From an uncultured Pseudomonadota bacterium (GTDB taxonomy: Bacteria > Pseudomonadota > Gammaproteobacteria > Steroidobacterales > Steroidobacteraceae), in assembly GCA_903838705.1 (NCBI GenBank), contig CAILZL010000003.1, forward strand, positions 1 through 64,000: DNA of 64,000 nt, read 5' to 3'. Shown in pieces: positions 18,530-28,661 of this stretch (position 1 is its first letter; each line of letters opens with the position of its first letter). Below the pieces are notes generated by a model. That model was not told the origin of the DNA. It saw only the letters and a program-made list of their open reading frames with translations, and did not search any database. A program made the position numbers and the translations under genes.

Positions 18530-19624
18530 TCAACCCGGAGCCATGTCCATTTTGGGCAGGATGCTGGTGTCCGTGACAAAGCGGGAGAATGCGCGTTTGT
18601 CATTTGCATAAACATAGGCATCATCCGCATCGATCAGTTTGGCCTGAATGGCGTCCAGCAGGGCCTGATCCATACTCTGCATGCCGAGGTCCTTGCTGGT
18701 TTGCAGCTGGGAGGGAATCTGGTGCGATTGGTCTGTCATGATCAGCTTGCCGATGGCACGGGTAATCAGCATGATTTCGCAGATGGCCTTACGGCTGCGA
18801 AGGTCGGCACTTTTCACGAGAACCTGAGTGATGACTGCCAGCAGGCTCTGTGCAAGAAAACTCTTGGTTTGTTCACGTTCATCTGCCGGCAGGGCATCAA
18901 TCACGCGATCTATGGTTTTGACTGCGCCGGTCGTATGCAGAGTGCCAAGCACAAGGTGACCGGTTTCAGCGGCAGTCATGGCCCAGCGGATGGTGTCTGC
19001 ATCGCGTAATTCACCTACCAGAATCACATCAGGGTCTTCACGCAGAGAGGCGCGCACGCCTTCCGCAAAACTTGGCAGGTGAGTGTGCAGCTCGCGCTGG
19101 ATGACCTGACTCTTCTTGCTTCTATGTACGAATTCAATGGGATCTTCAAGGCTGATGATGTTGAGCTTCCGGGTGGAGTTCAGATAGTCGATCATCGCCG
19201 CCAGCGTGGTGGATTTTCCGGTGCCGGTGGAGCCTGTGACCAGAATCATTCCTTGATGGTTATCGCAGAGCTTCTGGATGATCGGAGGAAGCTGTAATGA
19301 TTCCAGCGAAGGTACAACGGTAGGAATGGCGCGGAAAGTTGCGCCCACTCCGGTGTCCTTGCGGAAGATATTGGCACGGAAGCGGCCCCCGTTGCTGGCG
19401 ACATAGGAGAAATCCAGATCCTCACCCCGTCGCAGATGAGCTTGGTGCGTCTTGGTCGTAACCTCTGCGATGTAACCATCAAGCTCGGCATGGGACAGTT
19501 CGCGGAATTTGACCGGGATCAGGTCGCCATGCATACGCAGCATGGGTGGTACGCCCACCGCAAAGTGAATATCGGAGCAACCCTGATCGGTGCCAAGTTT
19601 CAAGAATGCATCAATGCGTGCCAT
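18530..19624 (-). CDS. PilT-like ATPase, second paralogue
   Basis: The 364-residue paralogue of the preceding entry has GCSDIHFAVGVPPMLR at the N-terminus, Walker A GSTGTGKST at about 140, LEDPIEFVH, Walker B DPDVILVGELRD and GTLHTTGA. Its C-terminal helix (TRAIGKLIMTDQ) departs from the AIRNLIR consensus more than that of its neighbour, suggesting the two act as a non-redundant pair, as PilT and PilU do. The start codon gives an N-terminus (ARIDAFL) beginning directly with the ATPase N-domain. The HEAT-repeat kinase gene lies 100 bp upstream. Confidence 0.9.
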   Translation of the reverse strand: MARIDAFLKLGTDQGCSDIHFAVGVPPMLRMHGDLIPVKFRELSHAELDGYIAEVTTKTHQAHLRRGEDLDFSYVASNGGRFRANIFRKDTGVGATFRAIPTVVPSLESLQLPPIIQKLCDNHQGMILVTGSTGTGKSTTLAAMIDYLNSTRKLNIISLEDPIEFVHRSKKSQVIQRELHTHLPSFAEGVRASLREDPDVILVGELRDADTIRWAMTAAETGHLVLGTLHTTGAVKTIDRVIDALPADEREQTKSFLAQSLLAVITQVLVKSADLRSRKAICEIMLITRAIGKLIMTDQSHQIPSQLQTSKDLGMQSMDQALLDAIQAKLIDADDAYVYANDKRAFSRFVTDTSILPKMDMAPG

Positions 19625-19724
19625 GCGCCGAATTATGTCTGTTTATGCTCTGCCGGGGCATGGTTTTTCAAAAAAGGGTAGCGTTGTTGTGAGTTATCTC
19701 ACAGGCTGAGCCGGTTAGCAGAGT

Positions 19725-22121
19725 CTAAAGGAAGGCTTCCAGGGCAAGGCGCAGTTCATCCATGGACTGGAAGCGTTTGGTCTTGTCGACCATCATGGCT
19801 TTCATGACCAGATCCGACAGGCTCTTTGGCAAAGCCGGATTGGCATCAACAGGTGCCTTGGCCTTGCCCTGAACGTGCTGGTACATCACGGCCATATGGT
19901 CGCCGCGTGAATAGGGTGGCGTACCGGTCAGCATTTCATAAAGGATGACGCCCAGGCTGTAGATGTCGGCACGTTCATCCACTTTCTTGCCAAGAATCTG
20001 TTCAGGCGCCATGTACTTGGGGCTGCCAATGACGAAGCCTGTTTTGGTCAGCTGTGTATCGCCTTCCTTATGCGCAGCGGCGACACCGAAATCCACGATT
20101 TTCAGGAATCGTTCCTCATTTACCAGGATGTTTGCCGGTTTGAGGTCGCGATGCACAATGCCAGCCAGATGCGCTGCAGCCATGCCGGTGGCAATGTCGC
20201 AGCCATACCGCACAGCCTGTTGTACCGGCATGGGTTTGTCGCTGGTCACTTCGGCACCCAGCGGGTGGGATGGGAAATATTCCATTGAGATCGCATACAG
20301 ACCGCGCATGTACACGAAATCATAGATACGGATGACGTTCTTGTGAGTGATCTTGCGTGAGTAACGCAGTTCATGGACGAAGCGCTTCATCATCTCTTCG
20401 TCCTGAGCCACATTGGCATTCAGGAATTTCAGTATCAGACGTTCTTCCACAACCGAGTCTTCTACCAGTAACACGGTGCCGAAGGCGCCTTTGCCGATTT
20501 TCTCAATGAACTTGTAACGACCTTCAATGATGTCGCCGGGCTTGAGGGTATTGATATCAAGTTTCTGGGCTTCGGCCACGCTTTCAGCAGCCTTGACGAT
20601 GCCTTTCAGATCGGCCTTTTCCATCAGCAGAGTCTTGGCTGTCTCAACCAGCCGGTCGGCTTTCTGATTTATTGACCGGGCGGCAGTAGAGAACCGGCTG
20701 TCTATTTCTTCCAGCGCATGTTCTGCGGCGTTAATCAAAGTTTCATCCGTGCTGGATTGAATGGCAGATTGAATCTGGCTGCGGATGTTGTCAGCCAGTC
20801 GCTCATCCGTCATGCGACCCAGCGCCGTAACGGCTTCAATTTTTGCAGCACGTTCGCCCTGATTGAGCAGGGTGGTCAGTACATCCAGACCACGCGGGTC
20901 ACCAATTTTGCCCAACGCGCGAGCGACGGCAGGGAAGGTCTGCAGGTTGCTGCCGTTGGCCAGATCAATCAGCGCCGGTACTGCCTTCTTGCTGCCGATC
21001 TCTGCCAGAGCATCCACAGCCCGTTCTACCACCCACCAGTCCTTGTCCCGGGTTGCATTGATAAGGGAATCGACTGCGCGCTCATCCTTGGTCTGGTTGA
21101 GAATCTCGATGGCAGCTCGCCTTACTTCTGCGTCCTGATCGCGGACCAGTTCCAGCACTGCGTCAACAACACGAGGGCCGCCTATTTTGCCCAGCGCGTC
21201 GCCGGCGCGGCTGCGAACCCACCAGTCATCGTCGCGGATGACCTGCAGTAATTGCTTGATGTCCTTTGTGGTGCCCAGCGCATTCAGCACCTCAACGGCT
21301 GCCCGGCGGGCATACTCGTTTTCATCCTTGAGGGCAGGAATCAGGAAGCGCATGGTGTTGGGGTCGCGGGCGCGAATCACCAGTTCCACTGCCTTGTTCT
21401 GTACTTCAAGGTCGGGATCACGCAACAGCTCGCAGACCGGCTCAATATCAACAGAGATATTGACCCGCAACAGACCGTTCAGCGCTGACTGGCGGATCTG
21501 CTTGTTGGGATCCTTGAGCAGTTTTTGTAGTGCCTGGGCGACTTCTGGCCGTTCAAACCGGGACAGAATGGCAACGATGTGGGTGCGGGCGATAATGTCC
21601 TTGCCTTCGATACGACTGATCAGCTCAGGAATGGACTGCTCGGTTGCAATTTCGGCAATGATCTTGAACAGGATGGCCTTGTCGCCAGACTCCTGGTTAT
21701 AGGCCTGAGTCAGCAGTTCGCGTATTCCAAACCGTTGCCTGTGTGCACTGATCACTTCCAGAATCACGGGTTTGGGCATGCCGGGTCGATTGAGCTGTTC
21801 GAGCAGCAATTGGGGAGGGAAATTCCGGCTGCTGGACAATGCCCATGAGATGGCGGTGTTGGTGCGTACATCGCCATTGATCAATGCATTGGTAAGGATG
21901 GGGAAGGTCCTGGAGTCCAGTACCTGAGTCAGAATCTCTACGAATGCCAGAGTTTCCTGTTTATTGGTGGCAGGCAGAACTTCCAGAATTTTAGGGATAC
22001 CGCCCGCTCCGAGGCGAGCCAGCTTGCCCAGAGCTTTCTGTACATCCGGGTGTTGCACGTCGCCTTTGCTGCGTATCTCCTCGATCAATCGATCGGCTTT
22101 TAGATCGTCAAAAAACTTCAT
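19725..22121 (-). CDS. HEAT-repeat Ser/Thr protein kinase
   Basis: The product is 798 residues. Residues about 1-470 are a solenoid of HEAT/PBS-type repeats (for example DDDWWVRSRAGDALGKIGGP and DKDWWVVERAVDALAEIGS), which normally bind protein partners. Residues about 530-798 are a complete Hanks-type kinase: glycine loop GKGAFGTV, ATP lysine in LILKF, HRDLKPAN catalytic loop, DFG, APE (MAPEQ) and the invariant Asp of DIYSLGV. No membrane segment is seen, so it should be cytoplasmic. It is upstream of, and in line with, two PilT-type ATPase genes, which makes pilus retraction or twitching a plausible output; this is inference from context. Confidence 0.9.
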   Translation of the reverse strand: MKFFDDLKADRLIEEIRSKGDVQHPDVQKALGKLARLGAGGIPKILEVLPATNKQETLAFVEILTQVLDSRTFPILTNALINGDVRTNTAISWALSSSRNFPPQLLLEQLNRPGMPKPVILEVISAHRQRFGIRELLTQAYNQESGDKAILFKIIAEIATEQSIPELISRIEGKDIIARTHIVAILSRFERPEVAQALQKLLKDPNKQIRQSALNGLLRVNISVDIEPVCELLRDPDLEVQNKAVELVIRARDPNTMRFLIPALKDENEYARRAAVEVLNALGTTKDIKQLLQVIRDDDWWVRSRAGDALGKIGGPRVVDAVLELVRDQDAEVRRAAIEILNQTKDERAVDSLINATRDKDWWVVERAVDALAEIGSKKAVPALIDLANGSNLQTFPAVARALGKIGDPRGLDVLTTLLNQGERAAKIEAVTALGRMTDERLADNIRSQIQSAIQSSTDETLINAAEHALEEIDSRFSTAARSINQKADRLVETAKTLLMEKADLKGIVKAAESVAEAQKLDINTLKPGDIIEGRYKFIEKIGKGAFGTVLLVEDSVVEERLILKFLNANVAQDEEMMKRFVHELRYSRKITHKNVIRIYDFVYMRGLYAISMEYFPSHPLGAEVTSDKPMPVQQAVRYGCDIATGMAAAHLAGIVHRDLKPANILVNEERFLKIVDFGVAAAHKEGDTQLTKTGFVIGSPKYMAPEQILGKKVDERADIYSLGVILYEMLTGTPPYSRGDHMAVMYQHVQGKAKAPVDANPALPKSLSDLVMKAMMVDKTKRFQSMDELRLALEAFL

Positions 22122-22353
22122 CGACCGGTCTCGTTATCCATCTGATTTTATCTGGTGAAGTTGTCTGTTGGCTGTATTCGATCTTGAGGGGTGCCAAGGT
22201 CAGCGATAATTCTGCGCCCATGAATTACCCGATTACCGTGACAGGGGTAGCAGCTGCGGGATTATGCCATGTCAGGAGTATTCATCTGTAAAGATTGCAG
22301 CCTGCTGTATCCGTTACAATGTGGGGTTCTACTTGTAGCCAAGCCGGATTTCC
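22122..22353. promoter_or_regulatory. Divergent promoter region between the HEAT kinase and mrp
   Basis: These 232 bp separate two divergent genes and should hold promoters for both. A TACAAT at 22315-22320 is a good -10 for mrp on the plus strand, with no strong -35 at the right spacing. I see no clear operator. Confidence 0.4.
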
Positions 22354-23457
22354 ATGAGCGCGACAGAGCAGTTTGCTGACCCCCAGGCCATTTTGGCGGC
22401 CGTTGCCGAGTTTATTGAACCTAACGCCGGTCTATCTCTGGGTGATACAGCAGCAAAAATTCAATGGCTGAGCCAGTCGCCCGGACAGAGTCCGGTTCTG
22501 AATGTGCAACTTGCCTATCCGCTCGGTGCTGCGGGCACCGCAGTAGCTGGTCAGATTCGCGACGCCCTGACTCAGTTTGGTGGGATTGAGGTGCAGCTGC
22601 ACAGTGAAATTCCATCCAGTGCCGTTCAGCAGAACCTTAAGCCTGTTCAGGGCATCCGGAACATACTGGTGGTGGCATCCGGCAAGGGCGGAGTGGGTAA
22701 ATCCACCACGGCAGCTAATCTGGCGCTCTCTCTGGCACGCGATGGTGTCCGGGTGGGTTTGCTGGATGCGGATATATACGGGCCCAGCCAGGCTCGGATG
22801 ATGGGACTGACTGGGCAGCGACCCGCCAGCCGTGATGGCAAGACTTTTCAACCACTGGATGCCTATGGGGTGAAAGTCATGTCAATTGGTCTGCTGGTGG
22901 ATGAAGAGCAGCCGATGGTCTGGCGTGGCCCCATGGTGACGCAGGCATTGACACAGCTGCTGAATGATTGTGTCTGGGGCGAGCTGGATTATCTGGTCGT
23001 GGACATGCCTCCGGGTACGGGCGACATTCAATTGACCCTGTCGCAAAGGGTGCCGATCAGCGGCGCGCTGATTGTGACTACCCCTCAGGACATCGCTTTG
23101 CTGGATGCGCGCAAGGGACTCAAGATGTTTGAGAAGGTCGGTGTACCGGTGCTGGGTATCGTTGAGAACATGAGTACCCACATTTGTTCCAGGTGTGGTC
23201 ATGAGGAACATGTATTCGGGTCCGGAGGCGGTGCCCGCATGGCAGCTCAGTACGGTGTGGACCTGCTGGCCGAATTGCCGCTGGACATTCGTATCCGTGA
23301 ACAGTCAGATACGGGCGCGCCCACTGTGGTGGCTGATCCCGATGGCGAACTCGCTGCATCCTATCTGCGGCTGGCCCGGCGCACCAGTGCGCGGCTGGCC
23401 CGGCATGCGTCACATGCAGTAAGAGCCATGCCGAGCATTAATATTGAAGCCAGCTAA
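22354..23457 (+). CDS. apbC: Mrp/ApbC iron-sulfur cluster carrier ATPase
   Basis: This P-loop protein carries and delivers 4Fe-4S clusters. The 367 residues comprise an N-terminal DUF59-like domain (about 1-95) and a deviant Walker A, GKGGVGKST, at about 111. Downstream are LLDADIYGPS (switch I), VDMPPGTGD, and a C-x2-C pair in CSRCGH at about 277 that binds the bridging cluster. Order with dcd directly downstream (43 bp) is widespread in gammaproteobacteria. Confidence 0.96.
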   Translation: MSATEQFADPQAILAAVAEFIEPNAGLSLGDTAAKIQWLSQSPGQSPVLNVQLAYPLGAAGTAVAGQIRDALTQFGGIEVQLHSEIPSSAVQQNLKPVQGIRNILVVASGKGGVGKSTTAANLALSLARDGVRVGLLDADIYGPSQARMMGLTGQRPASRDGKTFQPLDAYGVKVMSIGLLVDEEQPMVWRGPMVTQALTQLLNDCVWGELDYLVVDMPPGTGDIQLTLSQRVPISGALIVTTPQDIALLDARKGLKMFEKVGVPVLGIVENMSTHICSRCGHEEHVFGSGGGARMAAQYGVDLLAELPLDIRIREQSDTGAPTVVADPDGELAASYLRLARRTSARLARHASHAVRAMPSINIEAS

Positions 23458-23499
23458 GAGCAGCTGCGGTACATAAGTTATCAGATACGAGAGAACATC

Positions 23500-24066
23500 A
23501 TGAGCATCAAGTCAGATCACTGGATTCGTCGCATGGCTGAGAGTCAGGGAATGATCGAACCGTTTGCGCCGCGACAGGTGCGAGTCGCCAATGAACAGAA
23601 GATCATTTCCTACGGCACATCCAGCTATGGCTATGACGTGCGGTGTGCTAACGAATTCAAGATATTTACCAACATCAATTCCACAATTGTGGATCCAAAG
23701 AGTTTTGATCCCGCCAGTTTTGTGGATGTGAAAGCAGATGTCTGCATCATTCCTCCCAACTCGTTTGCACTGGCCCGTACAGTGGAATATTTCCGTATCC
23801 CGCGTAGTGTGCTGACGGTCTGCCTCGGCAAGTCAACCTATGCACGCTGCGGCATCATCGTGAATGTCACTCCACTTGAACCGGAGTGGGAAGGACATGT
23901 GACGCTGGAGTTTTCCAACACCACCACTTTGCCTGCAAAGATTTACGCCAATGAAGGCGTCGCGCAAATGCTGTTCTTTGAGTCAGATGAAGTCTGCGAT
24001 ACCTCCTACAAGGATCGTGGTGGCAAGTATCAGGGACAGACCGGCGTAACCCTGCCCAAAGCTTGA
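23500..24066 (+). CDS. dcd: dCTP deaminase
   Basis: It deaminates dCTP to dUTP for thymidylate synthesis. The 188-residue length is typical. Signatures: [11 protein letters not shown] at about 37, [10 protein letters not shown], the catalytic glutamate region [16 protein letters not shown], and the C-terminal [12 protein letters not shown] lid. Sits between mrp and an FAH-family gene, all on the same strand with short gaps. Confidence 0.97.
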   Translation: MSIKSDHWIRRMAESQGMIEPFAPRQVRVANEQKIISYGTSSYGYDVRCANEFKIFTNINSTIVDPKSFDPASFVDVKADVCIIPPNSFALARTVEYFRIPRSVLTVCLGKSTYARCGIIVNVTPLEPEWEGHVTLEFSNTTTLPAKIYANEGVAQMLFFESDEVCDTSYKDRGGKYQGQTGVTLPKA

Positions 24067-24087
24067 AATAACTTAAGGAAATGCAAT

Positions 24088-24996
24088 ATGCGTCTGGTCA
24101 CTTTCGTAGATAAAACGACCAAAGAGCAAACGGGATTATTGCTGGGTGAGCACATTCTGCCTCTGGCAGCAGCGGTGCAGGCGGCTGGCATAGATGTGGA
24201 TGTGTCTTCAGTTCTGGCCATCGTGCGCGGTGGTGCAGAAAGTATCAGGCTGCTGGCTGGACTGGTTGCGCGTGCTGGTGAGTTCAGGCCGATCTGCGTG
24301 GCTGTGAATACAGTCAGGTTGCTGGCGCCGATTCCCGATCCGCTACGTAACATTTTTTGTGTTGGCCGCAACTATGTGGATCACATCAAGGAAGGCATGC
24401 CCGGCAAGCCCAGCGAGGTAACCTTGCCTGAAGTACCGCAGTTTTTCACCAAGGCGACGCATACAGTCAATGCGCCACATGGTGATGTCAGGCTGGATAC
24501 AGCCATCACCAGCAGGCTGGATTACGAGGTGGAGCTGGCGGTAGTGATCGGCAAGGGCGGGCGCGATATCGAAAGAGCACAGGCATTCGAGCATGTGTTC
24601 GGCTATTGCGTGGCGAATGACATCACTGCACGCGATCTGCAACGGCGGCATGAGCAGTGGTTCAAGGGTAAGTCGCTGGATTCCACCTTCCCGATGGGGC
24701 CATCGCTGGTCACAAAGGATGAAGTGCCTGATGTCCGCGAACTGGGGCTTAGTCTGCATGTGAATGGAGAGCTGCGCCAGCAGGCAAAAGTAGCGCAGAT
24801 GATTTTTGATATCCCGGCGATCATTGCTTCGTTATCAGCCGGGTTGACGCTGGAAGCGGGCGACATCATTTCAACCGGCACACCTTCAGGTGTTGGCTAT
24901 GCCATGACTCCTCCGCACTACCTGAAACACGGTGATGAGGTGCTGGCGCGCATTGATGGTTTGGGTGAGTTGCGAAACCGGGTCGTGGCGGTTTGA
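24088..24996 (+). CDS. Fumarylacetoacetate hydrolase family protein
   Basis: The 302-residue protein has the FAH fold: a variable N-terminal region (about 1-90), then IFCVGRNYVDHIKE, the metal-ligand glutamates in LDYEVELAVVIGKGG, the VANDITARDLQ helix, and the closing ISTGTPSGVGYAM. Members hydrolyse or decarboxylate C-C bonds in aromatic breakdown products or oxaloacetate-like acids using a divalent metal. The exact substrate cannot be read from sequence, and no catabolic neighbours help. It starts 21 bp after dcd. Confidence 0.9.
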   Translation: MRLVTFVDKTTKEQTGLLLGEHILPLAAAVQAAGIDVDVSSVLAIVRGGAESIRLLAGLVARAGEFRPICVAVNTVRLLAPIPDPLRNIFCVGRNYVDHIKEGMPGKPSEVTLPEVPQFFTKATHTVNAPHGDVRLDTAITSRLDYEVELAVVIGKGGRDIERAQAFEHVFGYCVANDITARDLQRRHEQWFKGKSLDSTFPMGPSLVTKDEVPDVRELGLSLHVNGELRQQAKVAQMIFDIPAIIASLSAGLTLEAGDIISTGTPSGVGYAMTPPHYLKHGDEVLARIDGLGELRNRVVAV

Positions 24997-25115
24997 GCGG
25001 AGCTACATCCGGAACACTATCAACCTGATCAAATTGCTGATTCAGCCGCAGTCCGAGGCAGGCATTCCTGTAGAATGGAACCCAATTTTTTAGCCAAAAC
25101 TTTCCTGGAGACCTC

Positions 25116-26369
25116 ATGTTCGCAGCAGATCTGAAAATAGGTGATTTTGACCCGCAGTTGCAGCTGGCGCTGGATGCAGAGCGCACCCGTCAGGAACAGC
25201 ATATTGAGCTGATTGCCTCTGAAAACTACACCAGCCCGCGGGTGATGCAGGCGCAGGGTACCGTGCTGACTAACAAGTATGCGGAAGGCTATCCGGGTAA
25301 GCGTTACTATGGTGGCTGCGAGCATGTGGACGTGGTCGAGCAACTGGCGATCGACCGTGCCAAGCAACTGTTCGGTGCGGACTATGCCAATGTGCAGCCA
25401 CATTCCGGTTCCCAGGCCAATGCCGCAACCTTTCTGGCGCTGATCAATCCCGGCGACACTATTCTGGGAATGAGCCTTGATCATGGTGGTCACCTGACGC
25501 ATGGTGCCAAGATCAATTTCTCCGGACGCATTTTCAATGCGGTGCAGTATGGAGTGAAGCCGGACAATGGTTTGATTGATTATGATCAGGTTGAGCGGCT
25601 GGCTCATGAGCACAAACCACGCATGATTATTGCCGGCTTTTCGGCGTACTCACGTGTGCTGGATTTTGCGAGATTCCGGGCGATTGCCGATGCGGTTGGT
25701 GCCTATCTGGTCGTGGATATGGCGCATGTGGCCGGTCTGGTGGCGGTAGGGCTGTATCCGAATCCGGTGCCAATTGCGGATGTGGTGACCTCAACCACCC
25801 ACAAGACCTTGCGCGGTCCGCGTGGCGGGCTGATTCTTGCGCGTCACAACGAAGAAATCGCCAAGAAATTGAACACACTGGTTTTCCCGGGTACCCAGGG
25901 TGGCCCGTTGATGCATGTCATTGCAGCCAAGGCGGTGGCATTCAAAGAAGCGCTGGAACCCGGGTTTACGGATTATCAGAAACAGGTGCTGGCGAATGCC
26001 CGTGCCATGGCGGCGACAATAGTCAGTCGTGGTTACAAGGTGGTTTCAGGAGGCACGGATAATCACCTGTTCCTGCTGGATCTGATCGGTCGCGAATATT
26101 CAGGTAAGGATGCCGATGCCGCGCTTGGCAGAGCCAACATCACCGTGAACAAGAACACCGTGCCGAATGACCCTCGTTCACCCTTTGTGACCAGTGGTTT
26201 GCGAATTGGCTCACCTGCCATCACTACACGTGGGTTCAAGGAAGCCGAGGCAACCCGTCTGGCAGGACTGATTGCTGATGTGCTGGACAATACCAATGAT
26301 GAAGCCGTCATCGCCCGCGTAAAAGCTGAGGTACTGGCAATCTGCAAGCAATTTCCGGTATACGGCTGA
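25116..26369 (+). CDS. glyA: Serine hydroxymethyltransferase
   Basis: This PLP enzyme interconverts serine and glycine with transfer of the one-carbon unit to tetrahydrofolate. The 417 residues are standard. It shows the N-terminal [12 protein letters not shown], the [17 protein letters not shown]-type substrate loop (here [17 protein letters not shown]), DMAHVAGLV and the PLP lysine in [22 protein letters not shown] ribosome-binding site precedes the ATG. TAGAAT at about 25070 could be its -10. A perfect inverted repeat follows the gene. Confidence 0.98.
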   Translation: MFAADLKIGDFDPQLQLALDAERTRQEQHIELIASENYTSPRVMQAQGTVLTNKYAEGYPGKRYYGGCEHVDVVEQLAIDRAKQLFGADYANVQPHSGSQANAATFLALINPGDTILGMSLDHGGHLTHGAKINFSGRIFNAVQYGVKPDNGLIDYDQVERLAHEHKPRMIIAGFSAYSRVLDFARFRAIADAVGAYLVVDMAHVAGLVAVGLYPNPVPIADVVTSTTHKTLRGPRGGLILARHNEEIAKKLNTLVFPGTQGGPLMHVIAAKAVAFKEALEPGFTDYQKQVLANARAMAATIVSRGYKVVSGGTDNHLFLLDLIGREYSGKDADAALGRANITVNKNTVPNDPRSPFVTSGLRIGSPAITTRGFKEAEATRLAGLIADVLDNTNDEAVIARVKAEVLAICKQFPVYG

Positions 26370-26381
26370 GGTACTGATTGA

Positions 26382-26407
26382 TTACGGCACCGTAATGGGT
26401 GCCGTAA
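26382..26407. repeat. Perfect 10-bp inverted repeat between glyA and nrdR
   Basis: TTACGGCACC and GGTGCCGTAA surround a 6-base loop. No T-run follows, so it is a weak terminator at best; it may be an operator or an mRNA-stabilising stem at the 3' end of glyA. It ends 19 bp before the nrdR start. Confidence 0.6.
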
Positions 26408-26426
26408 CAAATTCAGTGAGCGACCC

Positions 26427-26951
26427 ATGTACTGCCCCTTCTGCTCTCACGAAGAAACCAAGGTCATTGATTCACGCCTGGCGGGCGAGGGTCAGCAGAT
26501 ACGCCGTCGGCGTGAGTGCCTCAAGTGTGGTGAACGCTTTACTACATTTGAGACCGCTGAGCTGGTCATGCCGCGTGTGGTGAAAAGCGATGCAAGGCGT
26601 GAGCCGTTTGATGAGCAGAAATTGAAAAGCAGCATGCTCAAGGCACTTGAGAAGCGGCCGGTTGCGATAGAAGCAGTGGATGCTGCGGTGCTGCATATCT
26701 GTAACAAATTGCGTGCGCTGGGTGAAAGGGAAGTGCCTGCACGCATGGTCGGTGAACTGGTAATGGATGAGCTGCGGCATCTGGACGAAGTCGCTTATGT
26801 GCGGTTCGCATCTGTGTATCACAGCTTTCAGGATGTGGATGCATTTCGAGATGAAATTGACCAGTTGCGTCGGCATCAGCGGAAGGTGGCTGTGGAAGGG
26901 TCGCAGTTACCGCTCTGGGATGGCGTCAGTTCGACCAAGCCAAAGCGTTGA
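26427..26951 (+). CDS. nrdR: Transcriptional repressor of ribonucleotide reductase genes
   Basis: The 174-residue protein has an N-terminal zinc ribbon (CPFC at residue 3, CLKCGERF at about 31) followed by an ATP-cone domain ([16 protein letters not shown] onward) that senses ATP/dATP. It represses nrd operons by binding NrdR boxes. It is followed by ribD after 10 bp, a gene order common across proteobacteria. Confidence 0.97.
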   Translation: MYCPFCSHEETKVIDSRLAGEGQQIRRRRECLKCGERFTTFETAELVMPRVVKSDARREPFDEQKLKSSMLKALEKRPVAIEAVDAAVLHICNKLRALGEREVPARMVGELVMDELRHLDEVAYVRFASVYHSFQDVDAFRDEIDQLRRHQRKVAVEGSQLPLWDGVSSTKPKR

Positions 26952-26961
26952 CTGAGTACTG

Positions 26962-28044
26962 ATGTTTACTTCAATAGATGCGGTCTGGATGGCGCGGGCG
27001 CTGGAGCTGGCGCAACATGGGCTTTACACCACACATCCAAATCCCAGAGTTGGTTGTGTGATGGTGCAGGATGGTGATGTGGTAGGCGAAGGCTGGCACC
27101 GCAAGGCTGGTGAGCCACACGCTGAAGTGCTGGCACTTGAGCAGGCAGGTGACCGTGCGCGTGGTGCTACGGCCTATGTAACGCTCGAACCTTGCAGTCA
27201 TCACGGGCGCACACCACCCTGTGCCGAAGCCTTGATTGCTGCTCAGATTAAACGTGTTGTGATTGCTGCATCAGATCCTAATCCGCTGGTGAACGGTCAG
27301 GGAATTGACAGGCTGCGTGCTACCGGAATTCAGGTTGACCTTGGCTTGATGCAGGCAGAGGCTGAAGCACTGAATGCCGGGTTCGTCAAACGCATGAAAC
27401 TGGGGCTGCCTCTGGTGCGCGTAAAGCTGGCGGCCAGTCTGGATGGACGTACCGCACTGGTAAACGGTATCAGTAAATGGATCAGTGGTGATGAGGCACG
27501 AGCCGATGTGCAGTATTGGCGTGCACGCAGTTCTGCGATACTGACGGGCGTGGGTACGGTGCTGGCGGATGATCCTCAGCTTACAGTTCGAGCCAGTGAT
27601 ATTGATATGTACGGCAGGCAGCCGATGAGAGTTGTCTGCGATTCACGGCTGCGCACACCGGAAAATGCGCAGGTTGTGGCGGGGCCGGGCGCAATAATTT
27701 ATACAGCCCTGAGATCACAGATGCGTGGCAAGGCGGAAGTGATTCAGGTTCCTGCCGATAAAAATGAAGGTGTGGATATCCCGTCGGTTCTCAGAGACCT
27801 TGCCGCGCGCGGCTGTAACGAAGTGCTGGTTGAAGCAGGCGCTACTTTGAGTGGTCGATTATTCGAATCGGGCCTGGTGGATGAATTGATACTGTATGTT
27901 GCTCCGGTTTTACTCGGGCCTGATGCGCGTGCGTTGCTGAAGTTGCCATTGATCAACGAAATGAAGAATCGCATCGAGCTTGATTTGCTTGAATCCAAGC
28001 AATTCGGACCGGACGTGCGTTTGCACTACCAAGTTAAGAGGTGA
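26962..28044 (+). CDS. ribD: Bifunctional riboflavin deaminase/reductase
   Basis: It catalyses the second and third steps of riboflavin synthesis. The 360 residues split into an N-terminal zinc deaminase (HAEVLAL at about 51, PCSHHGRTPPC at about 77-87) and a C-terminal NADPH reductase (VKLAASLDGRTAL, GVGTVLADDPQLTVR, VEAGATLSGRLFESGLVDEL). It runs into the riboflavin synthase gene with almost no gap. Confidence 0.97.
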   Translation: MFTSIDAVWMARALELAQHGLYTTHPNPRVGCVMVQDGDVVGEGWHRKAGEPHAEVLALEQAGDRARGATAYVTLEPCSHHGRTPPCAEALIAAQIKRVVIAASDPNPLVNGQGIDRLRATGIQVDLGLMQAEAEALNAGFVKRMKLGLPLVRVKLAASLDGRTALVNGISKWISGDEARADVQYWRARSSAILTGVGTVLADDPQLTVRASDIDMYGRQPMRVVCDSRLRTPENAQVVAGPGAIIYTALRSQMRGKAEVIQVPADKNEGVDIPSVLRDLAARGCNEVLVEAGATLSGRLFESGLVDELILYVAPVLLGPDARALLKLPLINEMKNRIELDLLESKQFGPDVRLHYQVKR

Positions 28045-28046
28045 AT

Positions 28047-28661
28047 TTGTTTACAGGCATCATTCAACAGGTGGGGAAAATACAGGGCGTCAACCATGTC
28101 AGTGGTGATGCGCAGATGGTTTTTGCAACAAGCGAAGATTTTCTGAAGCATACCAGCCTGGGCGACAGCATTGCTGTAAACGGGTGTTGCCTGACTGTGA
28201 CGCAACTCTGGCCAGCAGCATTTGCTGCAGATGTTTCGCGTGAAACTCTGAATGTAACTACCCTTAAGCACTGGCAGTCCGGGCAACAGGTCAATCTGGA
28301 AAGAGCATTGTGCGCGGGCGATTCACTGGGTGGTCATTATGTGTCAGGTCATGTTGATGGAATTGCTTCGGTTCAGGCGCGCCATGATGATGCCCGTTCC
28401 GTGCGTATGCGATTTTCTGCACCTGTTTCACTGGGGCGCTACATCGCAAAGAAAGGATCAGTTGCAGTGGATGGGGTCAGTCTGACCGTGAATAAAGTGG
28501 GTGATGAATCAGGGTATACCTGGTTTGAAGTGAATCTGGTGCCCCATACGCTGGCAATGACCATTCTGGGTGGTTATACAGCTGGTCTGGAGGTCAATCT
28601 TGAAATCGACATCATCGCGCGTTACTTCGAGCGAATGCAGCAGGTAGAAACAGTCAAATGA
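28047..28661 (+). CDS. ribE: Riboflavin synthase alpha chain
   Basis: It dismutates two 6,7-dimethyl-8-ribityllumazine molecules to riboflavin. The protein has two similar lumazine-binding halves. The family N-terminus is MFTGII, which here corresponds to a TTG at 28047 with GAGG at 28037-28040 at ideal spacing. A GTG at 28041 would add two residues, but the ribosome-binding site would then abut the start. I therefore prefer the TTG start (204 residues). It overlaps ribB downstream by 4 bp. Confidence 0.95.
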   Translation: MFTGIIQQVGKIQGVNHVSGDAQMVFATSEDFLKHTSLGDSIAVNGCCLTVTQLWPAAFAADVSRETLNVTTLKHWQSGQQVNLERALCAGDSLGGHYVSGHVDGIASVQARHDDARSVRMRFSAPVSLGRYIAKKGSVAVDGVSLTVNKVGDESGYTWFEVNLVPHTLAMTILGGYTAGLEVNLEIDIIARYFERMQQVETVK

